Positions 1 to 9,299 of a stretch of DNA of 64,000 bases are shown one piece after another. How positions within the stretch are numbered: the first letter of the stretch is position 1; every line of letters starts with the position of its first letter. Source of the DNA: Candidatus Thorarchaeota archaeon. GTDB lineage: Archaea; Asgardarchaeota; Thorarchaeia; Thorarchaeales; Thorarchaeaceae. Location of the stretch: positions 468,971 to 532,970 of the forward strand of contig SHMX01000003.1 of assembly GCA_008080745.1 (NCBI GenBank), read 5' to 3'. A model generated the notes under the pieces. That model saw only the letters and a program-made list of their open reading frames with translations, had not been told where the DNA came from and made no database searches. The position numbers and the translations under genes were made by a program.

Positions 1-386
1 ATCGCCGCCTCCATGTTCCTGACATCGTTCAGGGCATCAAATATCCTGAAGATATCTATCCCTGCCTTCACCGCCTCCTCTACAAAGACCTCTAATACAT
101 CATCTGGGTATTGCTTGTATCCCACAACATTAGAGCCACGAAGAAGCATCTGAAAAGGGGTCTTAGGCATAGCGTCTTTGAGTAGTTCGACTCGTTCCCA
201 GGGATCTTCGTCCAAGAAACGCATCATGCTATCGAAAGTAGCCCCACCCCACATCTCAAGGGAGTGGTACCCGACCTTATCGATCTTCTCACAGATCGGA
301 AGCATATGTTCGGTACGCATTCGAGTAGCGATAAGAGACTGATGTGCATCCCGAAGGGTAGTATCGGTAATGAGTAATTTCTTCAT
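1..386 (-). CDS. pycB: Pyruvate carboxylase subunit B / oxaloacetate decarboxylase alpha-like carboxyltransferase, 5' part (cut by window edge)
   Basis: The first 128 codons of a carboxyltransferase read leftward off the window. The start is the ATG at 386. The protein opens with [19 protein letters not shown], the TIM-barrel entry of the pyruvate carboxylase B / oxaloacetate decarboxylase alpha / transcarboxylase 5S family. It continues with [20 protein letters not shown] and [11 protein letters not shown], which carry metal- and oxaloacetate-binding residues in this family. These enzymes move a carboxyl group between biotin and pyruvate. Whether it works as PycB or a decarboxylase depends on the missing C-terminus and partners. 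A TATA-like CTAAATAG at 416-423 overlaps the stop of the upstream LAGLIDADG gene and could drive this gene with a very short leader. The family assignment is firm; the subtype is inferred. Confidence 0.9.
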   Translation of the reverse strand, partial: MKKLLITDTTLRDAHQSLIATRMRTEHMLPICEKIDKVGYHSLEMWGGATFDSMMRFLDEDPWERVELLKDAMPKTPFQMLLRGSNVVGYKQYPDDVLEVFVEEAVKAGIDIFRIFDALNDVRNMEAA

Positions 387-419
387 TGCAGACCGAGATT
401 CTCTGAAATGGAAGTCTAT

Positions 420-1559
420 TTAGTCATTCTGTTCAGGATTCTGAGAATCATCAAGGGATTTCTTGAATCTCCAGATGGCAACTTCAGACCTGCTGATTCT
501 AAGTTCCTCCCAGATTTTGAAGCGAATCTCAGATCTTCCGTAATCCTGTTTGATGAGACTTTGAATTAATTCCTTCTCAGACTCACTCATATATCCTGCT
601 TCACTTGATACTTGGGTCATTCTCGATAAGTGATTCAGTTTCTTCTGACGGCCAGATGCAAATTTGAATAGTGGTAGATGTGCAGCTTTAGGGATATCCT
701 CAACACGATGAATGAGAACTCTGGAATCAGAGAATTTTGTTGAAAACCCTAGAGAGTCTAGTACTCTTGAGTAGAATTCTCCCTCTGAGGTTGTACTAAT
801 CTCTGCCAGCATAGATGTTACTGTGCCATCACCATCTGAAACACCTTGAATAAAACAAATTCGAAAATCTTTAGGAGCATCTATAATCCACTCTGCATCA
901 ATGTTAGATTTACTTCCTTTGAGTTGAAATCCAAGACAACTTCGTTTTATCCAGTTTAATATTGGAGAAGATTCACTAATCCAATTCATTGTATAGGATT
1001 CTCTTATTGAGTCATCCCATTCGTAAAGGGAGATAGAATCAGCTATTTGGTGGGCATTAATTCCAATCCGGCCTAAACAATAACAAAATCCATCGCCAAA
1101 GTTTTTACTCCAATCATAGGTCTTTGACAAGTTCAAAGCAACCCTCTCGACTACACTCTTTCTTTGAAAATAGCCATCGGAACAAATAACTCCAAGAACA
1201 TATCCTAATGCGTTAGATTTTGATATCTTTCCAAAACTTCGTGTCCAATCTCTCATCTGCTTTGTTTCAACCGATGATATCTGAGATAATACATATCTAA
1301 CAGCATCATGATATTTCACTCTAAATGGAACCTTAATCCAGTTAGTAAAGCTCTTACCTTTAGTCGAGATCGGAAGCCACATCCAATTATGGGGAGTGGG
1401 GAATCTTGGAATCTCACTTGCGAGTCGAGGAAGTCTAGGTAATTGACATTTGATCCAGTTGTCTACATTCTTCCGATGAGTACACGATATACGAGCAATA
1501 TCCCTTCTGAGACCTCCTTCTTGGATATGAGAAAGAAACCTATAGAATTGTTTAGCCAT
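420..1559 (-). CDS. Free-standing LAGLIDADG homing-endonuclease-like protein with N-terminal HTH-like module
   Basis: A 379-aa protein with two degenerate LAGLIDADG motifs. The first is ALGYVLGVICSDG (residues about 117-129, acidic Asp128) and the second is CFIQGVSDGDG (235-245, Asp242/Asp244). The spacing of about 116 residues fits a single-chain, two-motif enzyme. The N-terminus (about 15-45) is a basic helix-turn-helix-like segment ending WIKCQLPRLPRL. The C-terminus (about 325-370) also looks like an HTH. It is not inside an obvious intron or intein. It lies 33 bp upstream of pycB and 32 bp downstream of a smaller HTH gene, all on the same strand. It could be an active homing endonuclease, or a domesticated regulator using the fold for DNA recognition. 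Motif assignment is by eye. Confidence 0.75.
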   Translation of the reverse strand: MAKQFYRFLSHIQEGGLRRDIARISCTHRKNVDNWIKCQLPRLPRLASEIPRFPTPHNWMWLPISTKGKSFTNWIKVPFRVKYHDAVRYVLSQISSVETKQMRDWTRSFGKISKSNALGYVLGVICSDGYFQRKSVVERVALNLSKTYDWSKNFGDGFCYCLGRIGINAHQIADSISLYEWDDSIRESYTMNWISESSPILNWIKRSCLGFQLKGSKSNIDAEWIIDAPKDFRICFIQGVSDGDGTVTSMLAEISTTSEGEFYSRVLDSLGFSTKFSDSRVLIHRVEDIPKAAHLPLFKFASGRQKKLNHLSRMTQVSSEAGYMSESEKELIQSLIKQDYGRSEIRFKIWEELRISRSEVAIWRFKKSLDDSQNPEQND

Positions 1560-1591
1560 GTCTTCGTGTTTTTTATAGCCATCAAGACGTT

Positions 1592-2098
1592 TTAATTCGG
1601 GGTAAAGAATTGTTGCAATTTCTGTTCCATATCTTCAAATGTTACTGCTCCATTCAACGAATTAATTATTCGTTCATAGTATTTAGACCCCTGTTCTAGA
1701 GAGATGGCTTGACCCAGATATCGGTAAATCTGAGGAAGTTTCTGATAATGAATCCATCCTTCTGCTTTATTCCTTGATAATCCTAATTCTCTTGAGAAAG
1801 ATCTTAGTTCTTCAGGGGTGATACTAGGATTTGTGGTTTTCATTTCGAGTATTTTCAGATATGATTCAGCATCTTCAATCAGTTTGGTAAATTCAGGATG
1901 TGACTTCAAACCAGGATATCTTTCCTCAATTGTTTCTCTAAGATGCTTGAAGGAATGAAACTCAGTTCCAACAGCTGAGGGATAAGCCATACTAATTTCT
2001 CGCTGATCTCCACGACCATCTCTGACTTTTTGATGGGAGGGAGTATTATCTTCTAACCTGCCAGAATCAGCTTGGTCAAATTCCATGACATTGTTCAT
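1592..2098 (-). CDS. HTH-domain protein paired with the LAGLIDADG gene
   Basis: A 168-aa protein of no family I recognise. Residues about 95-132 form a likely helix-turn-helix (ELRSFSRELGLSRNKAEGWI followed by HYQKLP). Its pattern of an Arg after the turn, then WI and Q-x-LP-x-x-R matches the N-terminal module of the LAGLIDADG protein encoded just downstream. The first 45 residues are polar and probably disordered. A TATA-like CATATAAAATC lies about 25-30 nt before the ATG at 2098, so this gene probably heads the unit that runs into the endonuclease-like gene and perhaps pycB. The shared module suggests both proteins read related DNA sites; that is inference. Confidence 0.6.
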   Translation of the reverse strand: MNNVMEFDQADSGRLEDNTPSHQKVRDGRGDQREISMAYPSAVGTEFHSFKHLRETIEERYPGLKSHPEFTKLIEDAESYLKILEMKTTNPSITPEELRSFSRELGLSRNKAEGWIHYQKLPQIYRYLGQAISLEQGSKYYERIINSLNGAVTFEDMEQKLQQFFTPN

Positions 2099-2235
2099 TC
2101 CTATTGACTGAATTTATTCCTTTGATTTTATATGATTCATACTATATATTATCCCAACACAAGAAATCTAATTTATAATTACTTTAACAGCTATGTTTTT
2201 GACCGAATGACAGCTTCGATCAAGTGGTGAATCCT

Positions 2236-3435
2236 ATGCAAGTCCGACATGCAAAACTACAGGACAGAGATGAGCATCTCAAAAATGCAAGGTATGCCTA
2301 TAATATACCAGCATCGTATGAGGAGACTCTGCGTGAGCGATTCGAGAAGCATCTAGACCAATACTATTGTGTAGTTGAAAATGATAGTGTGCGGGCAAGT
2401 GGGAGGGTCATCCCCTTCAAACAAAATATACGAGGAGTTCTCAGGTCAATGGGAGGTATCGCAATGATATCCAGCGCTCCTGAGACCAGACGACAAGGTT
2501 ATGTTCGAGAACTGATGCGGTTCATGCTTAGCGATATGAATCAACGAGATATGAGCTTCAGTACTCTCTATCCATTCAAAGATGAGTTCTATGCTCGGTT
2601 GGGATATGTACCAATGCCACCATTTCACAAGCTTCAGCTTCGGGTGGACCTCATGATTAGATGGGAGATTCCTGAGGGGTATTATCTCAAGAAAATGTCA
2701 ATTGTTGACGGGCTAGAATATGCGAAAATAATCCACCGAGAAGCTATCACGGGAATTCATGGCACAGTAGTCAAATCTGATGAGAGATGGGAAGAATATG
2801 CTATGAGTAAAGACCCAGAGTATGTCTTTGCCTTCAACTCAGACGGAAGACCCATCGCGTTTATGAGATATGGAATTCAACACTATGGTGCGTTCAGGGA
2901 CGATGACAAGAATGGAAGGATGGATATCAGCCAGTCCGGTATGTTTTGGAGTGACCGAATAGGAAAGAACATGCTCCTAAACTACATTCACAACCATGCA
3001 GATCAGGTGGTCACAGCAAATATTCCCATTCATTCCATCGACAAAGACTATTGGCACTGGACACAACGCTTCAATATTGGAGGTGTTAAGATTCAGGCGT
3101 ACAATGTTGCTATGGCAAGAATCGTCAACGTTGAGAGGTTGCTAGTAGGTATTCCTTCTGATGTTGAAGGAGATCTGACTGTGCAGGTGAAAGATTCAAT
3201 CTGCAAATGGAACGAAGACACCTTCACATTCAGCTGCGATGGAAAGAAACTCGATATAGATAAGACAGACGATAAGGCGTCTGTGGAAATATCCATCGAG
3301 GGGCTTACCAGTCTAGTATTTGGTACCGCATCTTTGGAGACCATTACTGAACTGAAACAGATAACTGGCGATGGCGCTAATATTCTGAACGATTGGTTCT
3401 CTCCAATCACACCATGGTTTACAGAAGATTTCTAG
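2236..3435 (+). CDS. Eis-like GNAT N-acetyltransferase
   Basis: A 399-aa protein of the Eis (enhanced intracellular survival) family: tandem GNAT folds followed by an SCP2-like domain. The acetyl-CoA-binding motif is visible as SSAPETRRQGYVRELM. The Tyr in LYPFKDEFYARLGY sits where Eis has its catalytic tyrosine. The chain ends in Phe (WFTEDF), and in Eis the C-terminal carboxylate of a terminal Phe serves as a catalytic group. Length fits (mycobacterial Eis is about 400 aa). GGTGA at 2227-2231 lies 4 nt before the ATG at 2236, so I prefer that start over the in-frame GTGs at 2224 and 2227. The 3' end overlaps the convergent membrane-protein gene by 4 bp. The substrate (amine, aminoglycoside or protein lysine) cannot be told from sequence. 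Confidence 0.85.
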   Translation: MQVRHAKLQDRDEHLKNARYAYNIPASYEETLRERFEKHLDQYYCVVENDSVRASGRVIPFKQNIRGVLRSMGGIAMISSAPETRRQGYVRELMRFMLSDMNQRDMSFSTLYPFKDEFYARLGYVPMPPFHKLQLRVDLMIRWEIPEGYYLKKMSIVDGLEYAKIIHREAITGIHGTVVKSDERWEEYAMSKDPEYVFAFNSDGRPIAFMRYGIQHYGAFRDDDKNGRMDISQSGMFWSDRIGKNMLLNYIHNHADQVVTANIPIHSIDKDYWHWTQRFNIGGVKIQAYNVAMARIVNVERLLVGIPSDVEGDLTVQVKDSICKWNEDTFTFSCDGKKLDIDKTDDKASVEISIEGLTSLVFGTASLETITELKQITGDGANILNDWFSPITPWFTEDF

Positions 3436-4559
3436 TCCTCGGATATAACAAGCGGTTCTAGGTCTTCCAAACCAGGAAAGGAAAGATAGTCTCTATCACC
3501 AACAAATTCGGAGAGGATTACTTTCTGAATGTATTTTGCACTACGACGTCTACCTGTAGTAAAAGGATCAGCTGCTCCAAGAGGAATAGCCAACACCATG
3601 AGGCTCAGGTATATCCAATTCGTCAAAGAAGCTGTCACATCGGACATGGTTGCTTGGATTGTACCTATCAATAGAACCAGAACTATCAAAAATAAAGCTA
3701 GGATTATAAGATTCAATTTTACCTTCATTGAGAACTCTGATTTTGGAAGACTCCAGCTGGAGGAAAATAGTGGGGAGAAGTCTCTTTTTAGTTGGATAGG
3801 TTGTGACTCGGAGTAAAAATCCTGCTCAGTTTGATCAAATGAGGTCACAGGAGAATCATGGAGATGTTCATCCGTACCTCTGAATATGTCACCAACTCTG
3901 CCAGGTATATTCAGAAGTCGAGCATAGGCAACATCTGCAATTTTATCATCAGACAAGAAAATCCTATTCTGCAGAATTTCCAGACATACTTTCGCATAGA
4001 CAGAGGGAAATTCCGGACCATACTTCTCTTTAGCCTTTTTCAGAGAATCTCCAATCCCAAGCATTGATTTAGGAAATTTTGGTATGTTCTTCTCACCTAT
4101 AGGAAAAACAACGTAAACCCACACAAAACCGATTATCGCGAGAGCTAGAAAAGAATAGTCCAGAATTCCAAGATATAACGGAATCAATCCCGCGGTGAAC
4201 AAAAGAAATGCAGTGATGATCCCATACGAAACTCCGCGAAAGTATGCTTTTACTATCAGTAGTCCAGAGATTATTCCAATAGAGCAAGACATCATAAGAA
4301 GATAGATTTCAGCCATTGGAAAAAGAAGAAGATCAGCATATGTACTATTGAATAATGATAGTATCAAAAATATTCCAAAGATAACAGAACAGAGAGCCAT
4401 TATAATATTGTATAAGACGATTCCTCTTCTCTTGAGAAAGCTGATAGGTCTGGTGAAATGAAGTTCAGGATAGAGATGCAGAGAAATCCTAGTTATAGAA
4501 GAGATAATGATGAGAATAATTACAAGAACAGGGAAGATTGCTTTTGTAAACTCAAACAT
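3432..4559 (-). CDS. Multi-pass membrane protein, unknown function
   Basis: A 375-aa protein with about five hydrophobic helices in residues 5-150, a soluble stretch of about 135 residues (150-285), then two more helices (about 286-336) and a short acidic cytoplasm-like tail. The soluble part contains a mostly helical segment around SLKKAKEKYGPEFPSVYAKV and a Ser-rich linker. I recognise no family or catalytic motif. The gene stands alone, converging on the Eis-like gene and diverging from the TPR gene at 4727, so context gives no function. Confidence 0.7.
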   Translation of the reverse strand: MFEFTKAIFPVLVIILIIISSITRISLHLYPELHFTRPISFLKRRGIVLYNIIMALCSVIFGIFLILSLFNSTYADLLLFPMAEIYLLMMSCSIGIISGLLIVKAYFRGVSYGIITAFLLFTAGLIPLYLGILDYSFLALAIIGFVWVYVVFPIGEKNIPKFPKSMLGIGDSLKKAKEKYGPEFPSVYAKVCLEILQNRIFLSDDKIADVAYARLLNIPGRVGDIFRGTDEHLHDSPVTSFDQTEQDFYSESQPIQLKRDFSPLFSSSWSLPKSEFSMKVKLNLIILALFLIVLVLLIGTIQATMSDVTASLTNWIYLSLMVLAIPLGAADPFTTGRRRSAKYIQKVILSEFVGDRDYLSFPGLEDLEPLVISED

Positions 4560-4726
4560 CTATAGATGACTCCATAAGTTTCATAGACTCAACGAGCATA
4601 AACATTTACGTGTTCTATAACAAGTCGTTTGTTATAACATTCAATGGATATTCCACTACAATTATAGATTCGATTGGCAATAGTAATAGTAGAACTACAA
4701 TAGGATGCAAGAGGATAGATATCTCC

Positions 4727-6676
4727 ATGAGTAAAGACGATTTTCAGGAGTGCATGGAGGAGAAGCTAGAGAGGGCTCATGACTTAGTATATTATGGAGA
4801 CCCATCAGAAGCATTGGATAATCTGGATAGGCTGGAAGAGGAGGAACTTGAGAAAAGAGATATTTTAGAGATTTCGATTCTAAGACAGAGAATTGCCATC
4901 AAATTAGGAAAATTCAGAGATACGCTGAAACATCTTGAAAGCTTGGAGAAACATCATCTTGTTCTAGAATACCCAGAACTACAATTGGAGGTAGTAGCTA
5001 ACAAAGCAAGGGCCTTGTTGAAGATGGGTCAACTTGACATTGCTCTTCTCGAGTTGAAACGAGCGAGAGAAGCCATTGAAAAGATAACGTCAAAACGATT
5101 TAGAGATATGCAAGAAGCTGAGATTCTATTTGATCTCGGGCTTGTGTATTATGTTGCAAGAGAATGGAATCAATCTATAACACATCTGAAAGATAGCATC
5201 GAGCTGCATAGAAAGATAGGGAAAGATAATCGAACTGGCCCAGCACTCAATATTCTTGGGATAGTCTATATGATGCAGGGAAACCTTGAGAAGGCACTGG
5301 ATTACTTTCATGAATGTCTGATGATATCAGAGAGAATCAATGCTAGTGGAGGGGTCTCTACTGCATTAAACAACATTGCAGAGGTACACCGACTCAGAGG
5401 TGATTTATCCTTTGCACTTCATTACTTTCAACAAAATCTCGAATTAAACAAAATACAGGATAGAAGAATCAAACAAGCAATCAGTCTAATGAGTGTCGCT
5501 AGTGTGCTTGCTGAATTAGGCCGACCACAAGAAGCTCTCGAATTATACAAAGAAGCAGAAACACTTGCGAAGAAATGTGAAGACCCCCAAAAGACAGCAA
5601 TCAGTATCTATGAAACGACTATACTTGCCCTTGAGAATAATTGGATGGATGAGGCCAAGAGATCTCTTGAGAAACTAAAGCAGCTAGCCCAGCAATACGA
5701 TCTGCAGGATATAATTACACAGACCACGATAGCAGATGCTATTATGCTAAAACAAAGTTCAAGAATTGTTGACCATGCTCGAGCCCAAGAGATGTTAGAA
5801 AGAGTTGTTGCCGATGAAAAAACAACATATGAGAAACGGATTTTCGCGATGTTTCATCTCTGTGACCTCCTGCTATTAGAGTTGAAGTTGAATCAGAGTT
5901 CTGACGTTCTAAAAGAGATCATCGAAATTGTGACCAAACTCAAACGATTGGCGCACGACCAAAACGCATATCCAACATTTTTGAAGGCTAAAATTATTGA
6001 GGCAAAACTACACCTCATTGAGCTAAAGCCAGAGCTCGCAAAGGTCACAATCGAGAGAGCTAGAAAGATAGCTGAAGAACATGGACTTACAAAATACATT
6101 GAGATAATTCGTGAAGAGGAGAAGGTAATTCAGAACCAGATGTCACGATGGACCTTATTGAAATCAAATGATGCATCCCTTGAAGAGAGGATTCGATTAG
6201 CAAATATCGATGACGCAGTTACGCTGATGCTTAGACGGCAGCTTGTTGATATGGCAGATATGGAGAATGAAGAGCCGATTATGCTCCTCATCATTGCAGT
6301 AGAGAGAGGACTGAGTGTCTATACTAAGAAGTTTATTCCAGAGGATAAGACCAATGAGATGGCGATTGGAGCATTCATCACTGCGATAAACAGCTTTCTA
6401 CAAGAGAGTCTGGAAGTTTCTGGAATTGTTGAGAGAATCAAGCATAGTAATTACACCCTTATTATGAAACAGGTAGAGGGGTTGCTATTCTGCTACATGT
6501 TCAAAGGAGAGTCGTATTCCTCCACTCAGAAATTGAACACCTTCATTGATTTTTTAAAGAGATACCAAAAGATCTGGCAGTATCTGGTAACGGCTAGTAA
6601 AGCCCTGGATAAGGATTCTGTAAAGATTCTAGAGAAGAAGACAAAATCACTCTTTGTTGAAGGTGTAATGACATGA
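4727..6676 (+). CDS. TPR-repeat protein with C-terminal longin/roadblock-like sensor domain
   Basis: A 649-aa protein starting at the ATG 4727 (MSKDDFQ). An upstream in-frame start at 4610 would add 39 unlikely residues, and GAGG sits at 4711-4714. Residues about 20-460 are tandem helical TPR units. The clearest are ALNILGIVYMMQGNLEKALD and ALNNIAEVHRLRGDLSFALH, flanked by others. The last about 140 residues form a different domain (LLIIAVERGLSVYTKKFI, then GAFITAINSFLQE) that resembles small longin/roadblock-like domains common in Asgard and related archaea. It also resembles the C-terminus of the membrane protein at 11307. A role as scaffold or signalling adaptor is inferred. No enzymatic motif is seen. 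Confidence 0.8.
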   Translation: MSKDDFQECMEEKLERAHDLVYYGDPSEALDNLDRLEEEELEKRDILEISILRQRIAIKLGKFRDTLKHLESLEKHHLVLEYPELQLEVVANKARALLKMGQLDIALLELKRAREAIEKITSKRFRDMQEAEILFDLGLVYYVAREWNQSITHLKDSIELHRKIGKDNRTGPALNILGIVYMMQGNLEKALDYFHECLMISERINASGGVSTALNNIAEVHRLRGDLSFALHYFQQNLELNKIQDRRIKQAISLMSVASVLAELGRPQEALELYKEAETLAKKCEDPQKTAISIYETTILALENNWMDEAKRSLEKLKQLAQQYDLQDIITQTTIADAIMLKQSSRIVDHARAQEMLERVVADEKTTYEKRIFAMFHLCDLLLLELKLNQSSDVLKEIIEIVTKLKRLAHDQNAYPTFLKAKIIEAKLHLIELKPELAKVTIERARKIAEEHGLTKYIEIIREEEKVIQNQMSRWTLLKSNDASLEERIRLANIDDAVTLMLRRQLVDMADMENEEPIMLLIIAVERGLSVYTKKFIPEDKTNEMAIGAFITAINSFLQESLEVSGIVERIKHSNYTLIMKQVEGLLFCYMFKGESYSSTQKLNTFIDFLKRYQKIWQYLVTASKALDKDSVKILEKKTKSLFVEGVMT

Positions 6677-6690
6677 TAATGCCTAACTGG

Positions 6691-6704
6691 TGTATCTTAT
6701 ATAC
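6691..6704 (+). promoter_or_regulatory. TATA box for the M3 peptidase gene
   Basis: ATCTTATATACAAC is centred about 28 nt before the ATG at 6728. No Shine-Dalgarno sequence lies in between, so the transcript is probably leaderless or nearly so. Confidence 0.55.
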
Positions 6705-6727
6705 AACCTAATTTGTAATTCAAAAAT

Positions 6728-8704
6728 ATGAGCGAACAGAGAGTTATCCGGCAGATGAAATGGGACATCAGCCCTGAGCAAATGCATATGAATGCTGAAA
6801 GGACAATCGAGACTGTTAGAAAACAGCTTGATGACATTGCTAGCACACCAGCTGGAGATGAAAACCTTGAAACACTCTTACAGTTCGAAGAGGCTTTTGC
6901 ATCGGTGCGAGAAACCTGTGGTCCAATAGAGTTTCTAAAGTATGTGTCAACAGACAAGAATCAGCGTGATGCCGCTGATGAGATTGAGAAAGAAGCACAG
7001 AAGTTTGTAAACGAGATGTGGAGCAGAAGTGACCTATACAAAGTTCTTGTCAGATTGGAACCGCAAATGGATGATTTTGATGATGAGGAGAAGCTCCTGC
7101 TTCAACGGACCCTTGAGGAGTTTCGTCATCGAGGTGCAGCACTAGAGAAAGATAAAGGAATGGAATTTCTGGAGATTGCTAATAATATCTCCGTACTTCA
7201 ATCGGAATTTAATAGAGTTCTAAATGAGGTCACTACAAAGGTACCTTGTACCGAAAAAGAGCTAGAGGGAGTTCCAAAGCAGGTGTACGAAGAACTTGAG
7301 GTGGTTGATGATAAGTACCAATTGCCTCTTGATTATCCTGTTTACTTTGCTGTAATCAAATATGCAATGAATCCTGATACCCGGAAACGAATGATGATTG
7401 CATTCCTACAACGCGGAGGGGAGGATAATAAGGAAAAGCTTGAGGATGCCCTAGCATTACGAGAACGTCAATGTAAACTACTAGGACACTCGAATTTTGC
7501 AGAATACGAGATAAAGCGGAAGATGGCCAAGACACCAGAACGTGTTCAGACATTCTTGGAAGATCTCAAAGTGAAACTTGCACCGTTGGCGGAGAAAGAG
7601 ATGCAGGTCATGGCAGAGATGAAGGCTAGGGACTTGGAAATTCCTGTGAACGATGTCAAGTTAGAACCCTTTGATTTGTTCTACTATAATGAACTCATAT
7701 TGAAAGAGAATTATCAGATCGACCAAAACGAGATCAAAGAATATTTTCCCATGTCCACCGTTGTACAGGGAGTTCTAGATGTCTATCAGACTGTCTTAAA
7801 CCTTCGATTTGAGGAGGTAGAAGATGCAAATATCTGGCATGAGGATGTTCGAGAGTTTCAGGTATATGACAAAGTATCTGGAAATCTAATGGGTGTGTTT
7901 TACCTAGACCTTTATCCCCGGGATGGAAAGTTCAAGCACTATGCAGTTTTCAACTTTCTAGATGGAAGAGTAAAGGATGGTCAGAGATTACTACCTATTA
8001 CGTCTATGGTCGCCAACTTCCAAAAACCTTCCAAGACTCAACCATCACTTTTGACACATAGTGAAGTTGAAACATTCTTTCATGAGTTTGGGCACCTAAT
8101 GCATGTAATTACTGGCAAGGCTAAGTTCGCTCGATTTGGATTGGAGGGTGTACTTCCTGATTTCATTGAAGTACCCTCTCAGATGTTAGAGAATTGGGCG
8201 TGGAAGGAAGAGGTACTAGAACTACTATCGGGACACTACAAGAATCCCGAGAAGAAATTACCCAGTGAGGTGCTCAAAAAGATGATTGAAGCAAAATTGC
8301 TCAATGTTGGATGTTTCCAGTTGCGACAAGTATTCTATGCTTCAATAGATATGTTGTATCACACAAAAGAAGTAGAAGATACAACTCAAGCATTTTTGAA
8401 TCTCTTTAAAGAGATAACCAAATTTGACCTTATGGAGGATACAACTCCAGAGGCTAGCTTTGGACACATAATGAGCAGTTATGCTGCAGGATACTATAGC
8501 TATCTCTGGTCAAAGGTCTATGCAGAAGACCTTTTCACCAAGTTCGAGAAGAATGGGTTTATGGATGAAAAGACCGGACTCGAATATCGGGAAACAATTC
8601 TCGCACCAGGTGGAAGCAGGGATCCTGATGAAATGGTGATCGAGTTTCTGGGCCGAGAATCCAACAATAAGGCGTTCTTGAAATCTCTAGGAATCGGAGA
8701 GTAA
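6728..8704 (+). CDS. M3-family zinc oligopeptidase (thimet oligopeptidase / Dcp type)
   Basis: A 658-aa cytosolic metallopeptidase of family M3. The zinc site is complete: HEFGH at 452-456 in VETFFHEFGHLMHV, and the third ligand Glu481 in FIEVPSQMLENW. The 29-residue spacing is the same as in mammalian thimet oligopeptidase. Length is close to the 650-700 aa of the M3A group rather than the shorter PepF group. The C-terminal segment SSYAAGYYSYLWSKVYAEDL, which lines the peptide channel, is also conserved. It should hydrolyse short peptides after proteasomal or extracellular proteolysis. There is no signal peptide. It is probably monocistronic, with its own TATA box. Confidence 0.93.
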   Translation: MSEQRVIRQMKWDISPEQMHMNAERTIETVRKQLDDIASTPAGDENLETLLQFEEAFASVRETCGPIEFLKYVSTDKNQRDAADEIEKEAQKFVNEMWSRSDLYKVLVRLEPQMDDFDDEEKLLLQRTLEEFRHRGAALEKDKGMEFLEIANNISVLQSEFNRVLNEVTTKVPCTEKELEGVPKQVYEELEVVDDKYQLPLDYPVYFAVIKYAMNPDTRKRMMIAFLQRGGEDNKEKLEDALALRERQCKLLGHSNFAEYEIKRKMAKTPERVQTFLEDLKVKLAPLAEKEMQVMAEMKARDLEIPVNDVKLEPFDLFYYNELILKENYQIDQNEIKEYFPMSTVVQGVLDVYQTVLNLRFEEVEDANIWHEDVREFQVYDKVSGNLMGVFYLDLYPRDGKFKHYAVFNFLDGRVKDGQRLLPITSMVANFQKPSKTQPSLLTHSEVETFFHEFGHLMHVITGKAKFARFGLEGVLPDFIEVPSQMLENWAWKEEVLELLSGHYKNPEKKLPSEVLKKMIEAKLLNVGCFQLRQVFYASIDMLYHTKEVEDTTQAFLNLFKEITKFDLMEDTTPEASFGHIMSSYAAGYYSYLWSKVYAEDLFTKFEKNGFMDEKTGLEYRETILAPGGSRDPDEMVIEFLGRESNNKAFLKSLGIGE

Positions 8705-9240
8705 GTTAGCTGAAGTAGAGTACGAATGGGTTCATCAAGAGCCCATTGGTACTCAAGTCTGATTTGTATGCGGAGTATATCCGAATTCATATGTTCGCCT
8801 ATTCAGCATTTGATTTTTTCACACCTCCTGTACTCCCAATCCACGTATCTGATGAAACAACCGAACCGATTATCGAGCTCAGGGACACGCTCAGAATTTC
8901 CTCCCTGATTTTTTTCAAATCGAATTCAATCAGATCATAGGAGCGTAGAAACTCTGGAGTTTACTGGTGATGACCTACGATTCTGCTAGCTTGGTATCGT
9001 GGTCGACATTCAGAATCTCAGGAAGGTTGGCCGACCTCACCAAGATACTGAATGAAATTCCAAGTTGATGGATTTTATCACAAAACAGACCCATCTCCAA
9101 AGAACCCAATATCACCATGTGAACCTAATATGGACTATATTTAGGTCCTGTATGATCCGTTTGCAAACGGAAATACCAGGTTATGGAATATTGATTGGAC
9201 ATGGCTAAAATTCGCAGGAAGCTTAGGTATATAAGTTTTA
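8705..9240. other. Long gap with short ORF remnants
   Basis: No full-length gene lies here. On the minus strand there is a promoter-equipped 47-codon ORF (8975-9118). A second open stretch without a start, ending at the stop 8799-8801, reads TPEFLRSYDLIEFDLKKI onwards in another frame. Together they could be a decayed gene. A plus-strand TATATAAG around 9228-9236 has no ORF behind it. Confidence 0.4.
8975..9118 (-). CDS. Short ORF (47 aa) with own TATA box; possible gene remnant
   Basis: The ORF opens with MVILGSLEMGLFCDKIHQLG and stops at 8975-8977. A TATA-like CTAAATATAG on the minus strand lies about 20-25 nt before its ATG at 9118, the distance seen for leaderless starts elsewhere in the window. 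The next 160 bp downstream hold a second open frame that could be its continuation after frameshifts. I recognise no domain. It may be a small protein or the head of a pseudogene. Confidence 0.3.
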   Translation of the reverse strand: MVILGSLEMGLFCDKIHQLGISFSILVRSANLPEILNVDHDTKLAES

Positions 9241-9274
9241 ACAAAAATTAACCTGAGGAGGGAGAAGTTCCCTC
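9241..9274 (-). terminator. Terminator after the carboxyltransferase gene
   Basis: On the minus strand a 6-bp GAGGGA/TCCCTC stem (9258-9263 with 9269-9274) is followed by TTAATTTTTGT, 26 bp beyond the stop of the gene ending at 9300. Confidence 0.6.
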
Positions 9275-9299
9275 GCTCTTGGTTTACTGTATCTAGGTA

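Noticed and set aside
420-1559. Intein or intron-encoded endonuclease within pycB
   Set aside because: pycB begins with an intact N-terminus and its own ATG after the endonuclease stop; no intein splice motifs (Cys/Ser at the start, HN at the end) border the gene.
8726-8940. Overlapping plus-strand ORFs of 60-64 codons after the M3 gene
   Set aside because: No ribosome site, no TATA at the right distance, biased composition, and mutual overlap in different frames.
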